From the NCBI GenBank assembly GCA_004554245.1, contig SFND01000002.1, positions 119,469-183,468 of the forward strand: a stretch of DNA of 64,000 bases, in the 5' to 3' direction. The notes under the pieces were generated by a model. It was not told the DNA's origin. It did no database searches and worked only from the letters and a program-made list of their open reading frames with translations. This document shows positions 52,045 to 60,905 of this stretch, one piece after another. The stretch comes from Oribacterium sp. Lineage in GTDB: Bacteria; Bacillota_A; Clostridia; Lachnospirales; Lachnospiraceae. The translations under genes were made by a program, and so were the position numbers. Position 1 is the stretch's first letter. Each line of letters opens with the position of its first letter.

Positions 52045-52075
52045 TAGCAGGCCGCATGAAAATGCGGCCTGTATC
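52045..52075 (+). terminator. Intercistronic hairpin between oppA and oppB
   Basis: CAGGCCGCAT-GAAA-ATGCGGCCTG perfect stem, followed by TATCATTTC. A weak T-run suggests partial termination or 3' end stabilisation, giving an excess of oppA mRNA. The remaining ~200 bases to oppB hold another small hairpin (AGAGTG/CACTCT near 52239) but no credible gene. Confidence 0.7.
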
Positions 52076-52273
52076 ATTTCAGGCTTATGCCATAGACAGG
52101 CTCAGAAACGCACTGCTTCGACGTACGGAGACGTACATCCCGGAGTGCTCCTGCAAAACAGGAAAACTTTGGAGGAAAATCGAAGACGGCCGCGTTTTCG
52201 AGCGTGTCTACGGCTTAAACCGTAGTACGCAGGGCAGAAGAGTGTATGCACTCTTGTCCAAAGGGAGGTAATT

Positions 52274-53209
52274 GTGAAAAAGTATGTAACCAAGCGAGTG
52301 TTAACCTCGATCTTCACCCTCCTCGTCATCTTACTGGTGCTCTTTATCCTGATGCAGCTGATGCCGGGATCACCGTTCAATGATGAGAAGCTGAATGATG
52401 CACAGCGCGCCGCACTGTATGCGAAGTATGGACTCGATCAGCCCGTCGTCGTGCAGTTCTTCCGCTATGTAAAAAACATGCTGACCGGTGATTTCGGTGT
52501 CAGCTACAATATCTCGAAGAACACCCCGATTTCCCAGCTCATTGCAACCCGTCTTCCGATCTCCATCCGTATCGGTGGTGCTGCGGTCAGCCTCGGTGCT
52601 GTCGTCGGCCTCATCCTCGGCCTCATCGCGGCGCTTCGCCACGATACCTGGGTCGACACCCTCTGCACCGTGATTTCAGTCATCGGTGTATCCGTACCGT
52701 CCTATGTATTCGCACTGCTCCTCAGCTACCAGCTCGGTTTCAACATGAAGCTGTTCCCGATGCTGTTCGATGCGAAGCGGGCCATGGCCTCGAGCGTACT
52801 GCCGAGTATTTCACTCTCGATGTTCACGATGGCCTCCATCGCACGTTTCACCCGTTCTGAGATGATGGAGGTCCTCGACAGCGACTACATGCTGCTCGCG
52901 GAGTCGAAGGGTATCTCCGGATTCGCTCTGATTTTCCGTCATGCACTTCGAAATGCCCTGATCCCGATCATCACGGTCCTGGCACCGCTGATCGTCGACC
53001 TCATGACCGGTTCCCTCGTCGTCGAGAAAATCTTCGCCATCCCGGGCGTCGGCTCACTGCTCGTAAACGCGATCCAGTCGAATGACTACAACGTCGTCAT
53101 CTCCCTCGCGTTTATCTATTCGGCGATGTACATCGGCATCATGCTCGTCGTTGATATCCTCTATGGCATCATCGACCCGCGTATCAGATTCGCAAAGGAC
53201 GGTAAATAA
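52274..53209 (+). CDS. oppB: Oligopeptide ABC transporter permease OppB
   Basis: A 311-residue inner permease with six predicted helices, an N-terminal helix LLVILLVLFILMQLMPGSPF typical of OppB/DppB and the EAA-loop segment LAESKGISGFALIFRHALRNALIPII (about 213-238). GTG start at 52274 follows GGGAGGT. The oppC start is two bases after its stop. Confidence 0.93.
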   Translation: MKKYVTKRVLTSIFTLLVILLVLFILMQLMPGSPFNDEKLNDAQRAALYAKYGLDQPVVVQFFRYVKNMLTGDFGVSYNISKNTPISQLIATRLPISIRIGGAAVSLGAVVGLILGLIAALRHDTWVDTLCTVISVIGVSVPSYVFALLLSYQLGFNMKLFPMLFDAKRAMASSVLPSISLSMFTMASIARFTRSEMMEVLDSDYMLLAESKGISGFALIFRHALRNALIPIITVLAPLIVDLMTGSLVVEKIFAIPGVGSLLVNAIQSNDYNVVISLAFIYSAMYIGIMLVVDILYGIIDPRIRFAKDGK

Positions 53210-53211
53210 GT

Positions 53212-54291
53212 ATGTTTGGAAAGAAAAAACAGCTCATGACAGCTCAGACGGCTGGTACGGTCAATGTTTATGTCCCGGTCGACAGTGACTTCGTCCGGAA
53301 GGATAATGCTGGCGAGATCGCGATCGACAGCAACTTCTCCTCCCAGTCCTTCTGGAAGGATGTGACGACGCGCTTCATCCATAAGAAGAGTGCCGTCATC
53401 GGTCTCGTGTTCGTTCTCCTGATCACCCTCATGGCGATCATCGGGCCGAAGATCTCCGGTTACAGCTTCTCTGCGCAGAATCTGCAGATGAAGAACCTCG
53501 CACCTCGTATGCAGGTGATCGAGAATCTCGGCATCCTCGACGGCTCCGAGAAGATGAAGACCACTACCGGCACGAAGCTCGTGAACGAGTATGCAGCGAA
53601 GAAGCTCTACGATACCTTCTACTGGTTCGGAACCGACCGTTATGGCCGTGATATCTTTACGAGAACCTGGTCCGGTACTCGTGTATCCCTGATTATCGCC
53701 TTCGCCGCGACCATCATCGACATGGTGATCGGTATGTCCTATGGACTGATTTCCGGTTACTTCGGCGGCAAAACCGATATCATCATGCAGCGTATCCTCG
53801 AGATCATGAACGGTATCCCGCGACTCGTCATCGTGACCCTGCTGCTTCTCGTGCTGAAGCCGGGTATGGTGACCATCATCTTCGCGCTGATGCTCACCGA
53901 GTGGGTCGGCATGAGCCGGATCGCCCGTGCCGAGATGCTGAAGCTGAAGGAGCAGGAGTTCGTCCTCGCCTCGAGAACCCTCGGTGCCGGCGCATTCCAT
54001 ATCATCTTCAAGGAGATCCTTCCGAACATCATCGGACCGATCATCACCCAGGTCATGTTCTCGATCCCGACCGCCATCTTCACCGAGGCGTTCCTGAGCT
54101 TCGTCGGACTGGGTATCCCGGTTCCGCAGTGCTCCCTCGGCTCCCTGATTTCTGATGGCTATAACAGCTTTACGACCCATCCGTATCAGATCATCCCGCC
54201 GATCATCGTCATGGCGCTGTTGATGCTTTCGTTTAACCTGATCGCCGACGGTCTCCGTGAGGCGCTCGATCCGAAGATGAAGGAGATGTAA
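53212..54291 (+). CDS. oppC: Oligopeptide ABC transporter permease OppC
   Basis: A 359-residue permease with a ~60-residue cytoplasmic N-terminus, first helix AVIGLVFVLLITLMAIIGP (about 61-80), an extracellular loop ending in the OppC signature HxxGTDRYGRD-like FGTDRYGRDIFTR, and the EAA segment LASRTLGAGAFHIIFKEILP (about 252-271). It is one base from oppD. It pairs with OppB to form the transmembrane channel. Confidence 0.93.
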   Translation: MFGKKKQLMTAQTAGTVNVYVPVDSDFVRKDNAGEIAIDSNFSSQSFWKDVTTRFIHKKSAVIGLVFVLLITLMAIIGPKISGYSFSAQNLQMKNLAPRMQVIENLGILDGSEKMKTTTGTKLVNEYAAKKLYDTFYWFGTDRYGRDIFTRTWSGTRVSLIIAFAATIIDMVIGMSYGLISGYFGGKTDIIMQRILEIMNGIPRLVIVTLLLLVLKPGMVTIIFALMLTEWVGMSRIARAEMLKLKEQEFVLASRTLGAGAFHIIFKEILPNIIGPIITQVMFSIPTAIFTEAFLSFVGLGIPVPQCSLGSLISDGYNSFTTHPYQIIPPIIVMALLMLSFNLIADGLREALDPKMKEM

Positions 54292-54292
54292 G

Positions 54293-55387
54293 ATGGCAGA
54301 ACAGAGAGAAAAAATTCTCAAGATCGAGAATCTTGATATCAGCTTTAAGACGACGGCCGGGATGGTGCATGCCATCCGGGGCGTAGACATTGACCTTTAC
54401 AAGGGGGAGACGGTCGCCATCGTCGGTGAGTCCGGCTCCGGTAAGTCGGTGACGATGAAGGCCGCCATGGGCATCCTCGCGAAGAACGCGACGGTCAATG
54501 CAGGCTCCATCCGCTTCACCTACACCCACGCAGATGGACAGACCGAGACGGTCGAAATCCTCGAAAAGGATAAGAAGTGGATCCGTACACATATCAACGG
54601 TAAGCGGATCTCCATGGTGTTCCAGGATCCGATGACCTCCCTCGATCCGACGATGAACATCGGGAAGCAGATCATGGAGGGCATGATCTGGCACTATAAA
54701 ACGAAGAAGGAGGATGCCTGGAAGCGTGCCGTCGAGCTGCTTCGAGAGGTCGGCATCGAGGAGCCGGAGAAGCGGATGAAGAACTATCCGCACCAGCTCT
54801 CCGGTGGTATGCGGCAGCGTGTCGTGATCGCGATCGCGCTGGCCTGTGATCCGGACCTGCTGATCTGCGATGAGCCGACGACCGCACTTGATGTGACGAT
54901 TCAGGCGAAGATCCTGGAGCTGATTAAGAAGATCCAGGAGGAGCGCGGCATTTCCGTTATCTACATTACCCACGACCTCGGTGTCGTGGCGAAGGTTGCG
55001 GATTATGTCAATGTCATGTATGCCGGAAAGATCGTCGAGAAGGGTACGATCAACGAGATCTACTACGATCCGCGCCATCCGTACACCTGGGGTCTCCTCA
55101 GTGCGATGCCGGACCTCGACACCGCCGACGAGCGTCTCTATACGATCCCGGGTTCACCGCCAAACCTTCTCCACGAGAAGCAGGGCGACGCCTTCGCACC
55201 GCGTAACCGGTTTGCGCTCGAGGTCGACGACAAGGCCGATCCGCCGATGTTTAAGATCAGCGATACGCACTATGCAGCCACCTGGCTTCTGGACCCGCGT
55301 GCACCGAAGGTAGAGATGCCGGCGGAGCTTCGCGCAAGAATCGAACGTATGAAGAAAGGAGCCGGCATCGATGGCAGTGAATTATAA
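54293..55387 (+). CDS. oppD: Oligopeptide ABC transporter ATP-binding protein OppD
   Basis: A 364-residue ATPase with Walker A GESGSGKS (about 44-51), signature LSGGMRQR, Walker B LLICDEPTTALD and the C-terminal oligopeptide/dipeptide extension (HPYTWGLLSAMPDLD). In its C-terminal part the Cys-rich iron-sulfur-type motif of some OppD proteins is absent. Overlaps oppF by 17 bases, implying coupled translation. Confidence 0.94.
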   Translation: MAEQREKILKIENLDISFKTTAGMVHAIRGVDIDLYKGETVAIVGESGSGKSVTMKAAMGILAKNATVNAGSIRFTYTHADGQTETVEILEKDKKWIRTHINGKRISMVFQDPMTSLDPTMNIGKQIMEGMIWHYKTKKEDAWKRAVELLREVGIEEPEKRMKNYPHQLSGGMRQRVVIAIALACDPDLLICDEPTTALDVTIQAKILELIKKIQEERGISVIYITHDLGVVAKVADYVNVMYAGKIVEKGTINEIYYDPRHPYTWGLLSAMPDLDTADERLYTIPGSPPNLLHEKQGDAFAPRNRFALEVDDKADPPMFKISDTHYAATWLLDPRAPKVEMPAELRARIERMKKGAGIDGSEL

Positions 55388-56327
55388 TCAGGAGCCGATC
55401 CTGAAAGTGGACGGCTTAAAGCAGTATTTCAAGGTCTCGAATTCCTTCACGGTGAAGGCGGTCGATGACGTCAGCTTCGAGATCTATCCGGGTGAGACCT
55501 ACGGCCTCGTCGGTGAGTCCGGTTCCGGTAAGTCGACGATCGGCCGTTCCGTGATCCGTCTCTATGATCCGACCGCAGGAAAGATCCTCTTCGAGGGGAA
55601 GGATATCAGCGGAAAGATGAGTAAGGATACGCAGAAGCTCCTCCGCAACGATATGCAGATGATCTTCCAGGATCCGATGGCTTCGCTCAATCCGCGTAAG
55701 AAGGTCGAGGACATCATCGGAGAGGGCCTCGATATCCATCATAAGTTTGCGAGTGCGGCAGAGCGTGATCAGATGGTGAAGGCGATCCTCCGAAAGGTCG
55801 GCCTCGCACCGGAGCATGCGACCCGTTATCCGCACCAGTTCTCCGGTGGACAGCGTCAGCGTGTCGGCATTGCCCGTGCACTCATCATGAACCCGAAGCT
55901 GATCATCGCGGATGAGTGTATCTCCGCGCTCGACGTTTCGATCCAGGCGCAGGTCGTGAACCTCATGAAGGACATCCAGGAGGAGACCGGCACGGCGTAC
56001 CTCTTCATCGCGCATGATCTTTCGATGGTCAAGTATATTTCCGACCGCATCGGCGTCCTCCATCTAGGACATCTGCTCGAGACCGGTACGACCGAGGAGA
56101 TTTTTAACCATCCGGTGCACCCGTATACCCGCTCACTGCTGAGCGCGATCCCGAGCCCGAACCCGGTGGTCGAGAAGAAGCGTGTCGCGGAAACCTATGA
56201 CTATAAGACCTCCGGCATCGACTACACGAAGGGCACGAAGCACCTCGTGGAGGGAAGCCACTATGTACGCTGCACGGACGAAGAGTTCAGCGAGTGGATG
56301 AAGAAAGCACCACTGGTCTATGATTAA
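55371..56327 (+). CDS. oppF: Oligopeptide ABC transporter ATP-binding protein OppF
   Basis: A 318-residue ATPase with Walker A GESGSGKST (about 46-54), signature FSGGQRQR, Walker B IIADECISALD and the HPYTRSLLSAIPSPNP extension. Walker B has DECISALD where most family members have DEPTSALD, a common OppF variant. It ends the operon. A dispersed repeat copy follows 12 bases after its stop. Confidence 0.94.
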   Translation: MAVNYNQEPILKVDGLKQYFKVSNSFTVKAVDDVSFEIYPGETYGLVGESGSGKSTIGRSVIRLYDPTAGKILFEGKDISGKMSKDTQKLLRNDMQMIFQDPMASLNPRKKVEDIIGEGLDIHHKFASAAERDQMVKAILRKVGLAPEHATRYPHQFSGGQRQRVGIARALIMNPKLIIADECISALDVSIQAQVVNLMKDIQEETGTAYLFIAHDLSMVKYISDRIGVLHLGHLLETGTTEEIFNHPVHPYTRSLLSAIPSPNPVVEKKRVAETYDYKTSGIDYTKGTKHLVEGSHYVRCTDEEFSEWMKKAPLVYD

Positions 56328-56338
56328 GTGAGCATGTC

Positions 56339-56422
56339 TCGAGCCGGTGACCCGGATGGGCGGCAACGGAGGCACAGTACTCCGTTGTCGCCCCTCTGGG
56401 TCCCCTTAGCTGAACTGTTACT
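56339..56422 (+). repeat. Dispersed intergenic repeat, copy 5 (long form)
   Basis: Inner hairpin GGGCGGCAACGGAG / CTCCGTTGTCGCCC (56358-56371, 56380-56393) around GCACAGTA. Outer arms GACCCGGA / TCTGGGTC. Tail GCTGAACTGTTAC. It lies downstream of oppF and before the tRNA-Ser promoter. This is the most complete hairpin of the family in the window. Confidence 0.75.
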
Positions 56423-56451
56423 TGCTGTCCGAAAAATATTTTAATTAGTGC

Positions 56452-56480
56452 TTGACGTGGGCGTGGTGCTTTGCTATTAT
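56452..56480 (+). promoter_or_regulatory. Promoter of tRNA-Ser
   Basis: TTGACG (56452-56457), 17-base spacer, TATTAT (56475-56480), 31 bases before the tRNA. Confidence 0.85.
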
Positions 56481-56511
56481 AAACGAGCTGAATTGATGTA
56501 GCACAACACAT

Positions 56512-56597
56512 GACGAGGTGTGATAATTGGTAGTCGGCCAGCCTGGAAAGTTGGTGCCCGTGTATGCGGGTTGTGAGTTCGAGTCTCATCCTCGTCG
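56512..56597 (+). tRNA. tRNA-Ser(GGA)
   Basis: Acceptor stem GACGAGG / CCTCGTC, anticodon stem CCAGC / GTTGG with loop CTGGAAA (GGA), long variable arm GCCCG / CGGGT of class II tRNAs, T-loop GTTCGAG. One mismatch (T-T) is seen in the T stem. No encoded CCA. Confidence 0.9.
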
Positions 56598-56603
56598 CTT
56601 GAA

Positions 56604-56640
56604 AAAACCGGTTCATTTGAACCGGTTTTTTTGTTATACT
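56604..56640 (+). terminator. tRNA-Ser terminator overlapping a possible promoter
   Basis: AAAACCGGTTCA / TGAACCGGTTTT hairpin then T-run to 56632. The same bases include TTCATT (56612) and, 17 bases on, TATACT (56635-56640), a plausible promoter for the PIN-domain gene embedded in the terminator. Confidence 0.75.
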
Positions 56641-56922
56641 AGTCACGATTTAAAATTATGATTAGAAACCCTGGGTTTGTACAGGCTGAAATTTCATTTC
56701 ATGCAGGGGTATATGAACCGGATGAGACGGACGTGTTGTTTCGATCCTGATGGAACGGATCGGATTTCATCTGGAGAAGAGCGGAGGTGTTCTGTATGTG
56801 ATGTGTATCGCATGCAGGCTTCTTCCGGGATGCATGAGCGGAGAGAGACTGTACTGAAGTATCTGCGGGACGCAGAGGCTGGAACCCATGAGGGAACATC
56901 AGCGAAGGCAGAAGGAGCTACA

Positions 56923-59517
56923 GTGATTATTTTAGTTGATTTTGAGAATACCCATGCATCGGGACTCGAGGGCTACACTTACCTCAATGAGAGTGATACG
57001 CTCGTTATGTACTACAGTGATGAGAACAGTGCCGTGACGAAGGGCGTCGTGGATGATCTTCGGAAGAACGGGGTGCATGTGCGTCTCGTGAAGCTGCTGA
57101 AGCAGCACAGCAACGCGCTTGACATGTACATCGCGTCGACGACCGGCATGTTCCTGGATTCGGGCGAGAAGATCTGTATCGTATCGAAGGACCATGGCTA
57201 TGCCGCCGTACGCGATTTCTGGCACAGCCTGCGCGGCGCAGAGATCCTGCTCGGCGAGACGATCAAGCAGTGCCTGCTGAGCTCGGAGCTGAACGACGAG
57301 GTACGGATCCGTCTCTGCAAGGAGCGCGAGCAGAAGGCGATGCTCGTCGATACATTCACGACGATGAACACCATTCCGACCCGTCCGACGCTCAGCCGCA
57401 GCAACCAGCGCCGTCGTCGCAACGATACCCGGAATTTCATGGAAGTGAGTGAGCCGGTGGCGATCCTGCCGAATCCGCTCATGACCGAGACCCCGGCCGA
57501 TCAGCTCGCGAAGGAACTGAGCAGTGCCGTAGCGAAGTCCGAGAACACTGCACGTGAGGCACAGTCGGAATCTGCAACACAGCAGGAGACGGCGATGACC
57601 GCGTCCATATCCTCGGACAATACTTCCGACGTGGTTGCGGTCACGGAAGCGGAGGCTTCGACCGCTGTAGGACGCAGTGAGCGTGGCGGCCGTGGACGGA
57701 ATGGCCGCAACCGTCGCAATGATCAGAATAACCGAAATGACCGGAACGATCGACCGGAGCGCGATGACCGGAATGCGCAGAATCGTTCGGATGCCACTGC
57801 AGCAGAGAAGATCGACAGTGAGCAGCGGACAGGTCATGAGCCGGATGCACGGACACAGAACGCGCGCAGCACACGTGAGCAGGAGAATAATCGCCGGGAG
57901 CAGAACGGCACAGCGGAGCAGAACACGACGAGTGAGACAGTACAGGAGCGTTTCGGCGGGTATGATGGCATCATGAAGATGAACGAGGCTTCCCGCATCG
58001 CCCTCGATAAGCGTCAGGAGCGCGATGAGCGGAAGGACGAGCAGGACGAACCGTCTGCCGCAAGGAACAGAAATCATCCGAAGCAGAATGCACAGCCGGC
58101 AGAGAAGAACCGCAGGGATGCAAGGTCGGTAAACGATGAGAAGCAGCGCACTTCTGAGAACCGAAAGCAGGAAGAGAAGAGCGCTTCCGAGGATCCGAAG
58201 AAGAACATCGCAAATAGTACTTCCGGAAATACGCCACAGGACATCGCGAACGCTGCGACACGGACACAGGTGACGCAGGAAACGACGGCGCTTGTGAAGG
58301 CCGAGAAGAAGACGACGGCGGTAGCAAAGGTCGATCCAAACCGCGTACAGTTCGTCTGGGATCCGGTCACCCGCTCCATGAAGAGAGTCGGCGGCCCGGC
58401 AGAGGAAGTAAACGCAGATAAGAAGGAAGACGCACAGAAGGCAGATGCTGCTGAGAAGAGAGATGAGGCTGAAGTAAAGGTAAACGCAGATGCCACGGAG
58501 AAGAGCGTTGCAGATGCTGTGAAGAATACGTTAGCAGTGGCGGAGAGCACTGCGGACCATACGGCAGAGAAGGACACAGCGGCGGATACAGAAAACAGCC
58601 AGGGCGCAGCAGGCACGAAAACCGCAGACGTTTCCGGTGCTGCTCCAGCGAAGGATGAAGTAGCAGAAAAAGAGCGCCTGATCGCTGTGACAGCGCAGGC
58701 TGGGGAAGCTGCAGCTGATCTTCGGGCAGACGTCTCAGACGATGCAAAGACTACGATGGAAGAAAAAACAGCTGTAGATGCTTCGAAGCCAGAAAATGTA
58801 AAGAAGCCAGCTGCGGAAACTGCATCAGAGCAGCTTGAAACCGCTCCGGAGAAGACACTGGAAACGGTCATTACAGAGCATGCTGTAACGGCGACGGAAG
58901 AGAAGGCAGACTCAGAACATGTGCAGGCAGGACAGGATGTAGCAACGGATGACATGAAACCGGATGTCGAGACGAAGAAGTCCGGTGCACATCGTAAGTC
59001 GAAGAGGTTCGCTTCTGTAAAGAAGGAGTCCGACGCTTCGGAAAAGCCTGCAGATACAAAAAAGGCTGCGACCTCCAGTAAGCCGAAAGTGAAAAAGAAA
59101 GCCGCTGTAAAGCGCGAAAAGGCTTCGGACAAGGATGTCAGTGCTTCAGTAAAGACGTCTTTAGAGGATGCAGCGAACGCTTCGGAAATGACGCAAATGA
59201 AGTCGGAGTCTACGGCTCCCGCTTCGAAGAAGTCTGGAAAATCATCGAAGAAGATTGAAGACGACGTGACCGTAGATGCTGCGGAGGCTCAGCCGGCTCT
59301 TCAGATGACGGAAGAAGACATCCAGCTCACGAAGAAAAAGTACAGTGAAGGCATCAACACCTTACACACCTACTACGTGCGCCTGATGAAGGCCTTCGGT
59401 CGTGAGCAGGGCCGTGCCATCTACGAAAGCACGAAGAAATCCGTTCAGGAGGACATCAAGGCCCGCAAGGCACAGCTCGCCGCGCAGCCGACCACGACGG
59501 AAGCAGAAGAAAATTAA
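56923..59517 (+). CDS. PIN/NYN-like nuclease-fold protein with ~690-residue disordered charged region
   Basis: The 864-residue product starts at GTG 56923, preceded by GAAGGAG, and opens directly with a compact alpha/beta domain (1-125): beta-strand IILVDFEN with Asp6 and Glu8, Asp67 in ALDMYIAS and Asp90 in VSKDHGYAAV. This spacing of acidic residues is that of PIN/NYN RNase domains. Residues ~126-165 are basic (SNQRRRRNDTR). From ~165 to ~805 the protein is low complexity, rich in E, K, A, D, T, N, R with RNDRNDR-type stretches. The last ~55 residues (YSEGINTLHTYYVRLMKAFG) are predicted helical and may be a conserved end module. It lies directly between tRNA-Ser and tRNA-Leu genes. Substrate unknown; RNA is an inference from the fold. 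Confidence 0.75.
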   Translation: MIILVDFENTHASGLEGYTYLNESDTLVMYYSDENSAVTKGVVDDLRKNGVHVRLVKLLKQHSNALDMYIASTTGMFLDSGEKICIVSKDHGYAAVRDFWHSLRGAEILLGETIKQCLLSSELNDEVRIRLCKEREQKAMLVDTFTTMNTIPTRPTLSRSNQRRRRNDTRNFMEVSEPVAILPNPLMTETPADQLAKELSSAVAKSENTAREAQSESATQQETAMTASISSDNTSDVVAVTEAEASTAVGRSERGGRGRNGRNRRNDQNNRNDRNDRPERDDRNAQNRSDATAAEKIDSEQRTGHEPDARTQNARSTREQENNRREQNGTAEQNTTSETVQERFGGYDGIMKMNEASRIALDKRQERDERKDEQDEPSAARNRNHPKQNAQPAEKNRRDARSVNDEKQRTSENRKQEEKSASEDPKKNIANSTSGNTPQDIANAATRTQVTQETTALVKAEKKTTAVAKVDPNRVQFVWDPVTRSMKRVGGPAEEVNADKKEDAQKADAAEKRDEAEVKVNADATEKSVADAVKNTLAVAESTADHTAEKDTAADTENSQGAAGTKTADVSGAAPAKDEVAEKERLIAVTAQAGEAAADLRADVSDDAKTTMEEKTAVDASKPENVKKPAAETASEQLETAPEKTLETVITEHAVTATEEKADSEHVQAGQDVATDDMKPDVETKKSGAHRKSKRFASVKKESDASEKPADTKKAATSSKPKVKKKAAVKREKASDKDVSASVKTSLEDAANASEMTQMKSESTAPASKKSGKSSKKIEDDVTVDAAEAQPALQMTEEDIQLTKKKYSEGINTLHTYYVRLMKAFGREQGRAIYESTKKSVQEDIKARKAQLAAQPTTTEAEEN

Positions 59518-59529
59518 CGAGTGGCCCAC

Positions 59530-59542
59530 GGGTCAGACCCCC
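59530..59542. repeat. GGGGTCTGACCCC-type palindrome, copy 1
   Basis: GGGTCAGACCCCC just after the PIN-domain gene stop. It matches (reverse orientation) the two copies at 62132 and 62198. Confidence 0.6.
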
Positions 59543-59589
59543 GGGAGACGAAGAAGTTCCGGAGCAAAAACGAAAAATGAAAAAAGTTG

Positions 59590-59618
59590 TTGCCAACCGG
59601 CTTCCGCTGTGCTAATAT
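59590..59618 (+). promoter_or_regulatory. Promoter of tRNA-Leu(AAG)
   Basis: TTGCCA (59590-59595), 17-base spacer, TAATAT (59613-59618), 12 bases before the tRNA. Confidence 0.75.
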
Positions 59619-59630
59619 ACACCTTGTCGC

Positions 59631-59714
59631 GCGGGAGTGCTGAAATTGGCAGACAGGCAAGACTAAGGATCTTGTGTCCGATAGGACGTGTGGGTTCAAG
59701 TCCCATCTCCCGCA
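59631..59714 (+). tRNA. tRNA-Leu(AAG)
   Basis: Acceptor stem GCGGGAG / CTCCCGC, anticodon stem CAAGA / TCTTG with loop CTAAGGA (AAG), variable arm GTCC / GGAC, T-loop GTTCAAGT. The D-arm GAAATTGGCAGACAGGC is leucine-type. No encoded CCA. Confidence 0.93.
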
Positions 59715-59720
59715 GGAATG

Positions 59721-59752
59721 AACCGGAAGCTGTAGAGCTTCCGGTTTTTTTA
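59721..59752 (+). terminator. Terminator of tRNA-Leu(AAG)
   Basis: AACCGGAAGC / GCTTCCGGTT hairpin, 6-base loop, then T-run. Confidence 0.92.
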
Positions 59753-59886
59753 TGCCCTAGTCCGTATATCGCGCAGCATGCCGACCACCACGGAAGAGAA
59801 GGTTTTATGGCGGAAATGATTCTTTAACGGGATGGCATTGCGTCGGCATGGTATACTGGGTATCAAAGAAAAGAAGAGGTGCAGAT

Positions 59887-60759
59887 ATGAAAATTGCGAT
59901 CATCACCGGCGCAAGCTCCGGTATGGGTCGGCGTATGGCCATCGAACTGAACGATACCATCCCGAACATCGAGGCATTCTGGCTGTTCGGACGTCGCGTT
60001 GAGCGCCTGGAAGCCCTCGAGAAGCAGCTCACGAAGCCGTGCCGCTTCTTCACCGACGACCTCCAGACGAGTGCCGCACGGGATACTCTGCAGCGTGCCC
60101 TCGCGGAGGAGGCACCGGAGATCGTCTTCCTTGTGAACGCCGCGGGCTTCGGCCAGATCGGCACCATCCGGGGATTAAGCCTCGAGGATCAGCTCGGCAT
60201 GGTGGACCTGAACATCGGCGCACTCACCTCGATCACGCGCCTCTGCCTGCCGTTCATGGCCCCAAAGTCCCGCATCCTGAACTTCGCGTCCAGCGCTGCC
60301 TTCCTGCCGCAGCCGAATTTCGCCGTCTACGCCGCGTCGAAAAGCTACGTGCTGAGCTTCAGCCAGAGCCTCGCCGAAGAGCTCAGGACGACCGGCATCC
60401 GTGTCACCGCCGTCTGCCCTGGCCCGGTGAAAACCGAGTTTTTCGAGCGCGCCGAGACCAGCGGCCACATCCCGTTCTATAAGTATCTTTTCATGGCGAA
60501 CCCGGAGAAGGTCTGTCACCTCGCGCTGATGGACAGTGTGCTCGGAAAGGGCATGTCCGTATATGGCGTGAGCATGAAGCTGTTCCGCATCCTCAGTAAG
60601 CTCCTGCCGACGAAGCTGATCATGCTGAGCATGCGACTCCTGAACGGCCGCTGTGCCTACGACGGTGATGCGGCCAATGCAGGCGACCAGCTCGTCACCG
60701 GCTCCGCCTTCCATCATTCAAAGCCGGAAGGAAACGATCGCGCTGACGTGAAGGCCTGA
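59887..60759 (+). CDS. SDR-family NAD(P)-dependent oxidoreductase
   Basis: A 290-residue classical short-chain dehydrogenase with cofactor motif TGASSGMG (about 8-15), NAAGFGQIG (the NNAG-like segment), the catalytic Ser in FASSAAF and the YAASKSY catalytic Tyr/Lys. The C-terminal ~90 residues are longer than in minimal SDRs and contain a hydrophobic stretch that may associate with membrane. Substrate unknown; it resembles the DltE/YqjQ-like group. ATG 59887 follows AGAGGTG. An extended -10 (TGGTATACT, about 59850) is the only promoter-like sequence upstream. A repeat copy follows its stop directly. Confidence 0.87.
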   Translation: MKIAIITGASSGMGRRMAIELNDTIPNIEAFWLFGRRVERLEALEKQLTKPCRFFTDDLQTSAARDTLQRALAEEAPEIVFLVNAAGFGQIGTIRGLSLEDQLGMVDLNIGALTSITRLCLPFMAPKSRILNFASSAAFLPQPNFAVYAASKSYVLSFSQSLAEELRTTGIRVTAVCPGPVKTEFFERAETSGHIPFYKYLFMANPEKVCHLALMDSVLGKGMSVYGVSMKLFRILSKLLPTKLIMLSMRLLNGRCAYDGDAANAGDQLVTGSAFHHSKPEGNDRADVKA

Positions 60760-60761
60760 CG

Positions 60762-60855
60762 CAGGCAGGGACGGAACCCGGAGGAGCGGTAACGGAGGCA
60801 CAGTACTCCGAGACCGGTGAAATATCTAAGCCGGGGTCCCTGCCTGATCTGTTAC
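60762..60855 (+). repeat. Dispersed intergenic repeat, copy 6 (long form)
   Basis: Outer arms CAGGCAGGGAC (60762-60772) and GTCCCTGCCTG (60836-60846), inner GAGCGGTAACGGAG-GCACAGTA-CTCCGAGACCGGTG, tail CCTGATCTGTTAC. It begins 2 bases after the SDR gene stop, so the copy abuts the gene. Confidence 0.75.
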
Positions 60856-60905
60856 AACCAAGGAGAAAACGAGCGCACATCATAAATTGACAGTGAGGAA
60901 CCTCT

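Noticed and set aside
52023..52271. 82-codon frame in the oppA-oppB gap.
   Set aside because: It overlaps the intercistronic hairpin, starts without a ribosome binding site (an in-frame ATG at 52056 is no better) and has no family resemblance.
53161..54390. 409-codon minus-strand frame opposite oppC.
   Set aside because: It is the complement of a clearly conserved permease gene, rich in R/D/H and without recognisable features.
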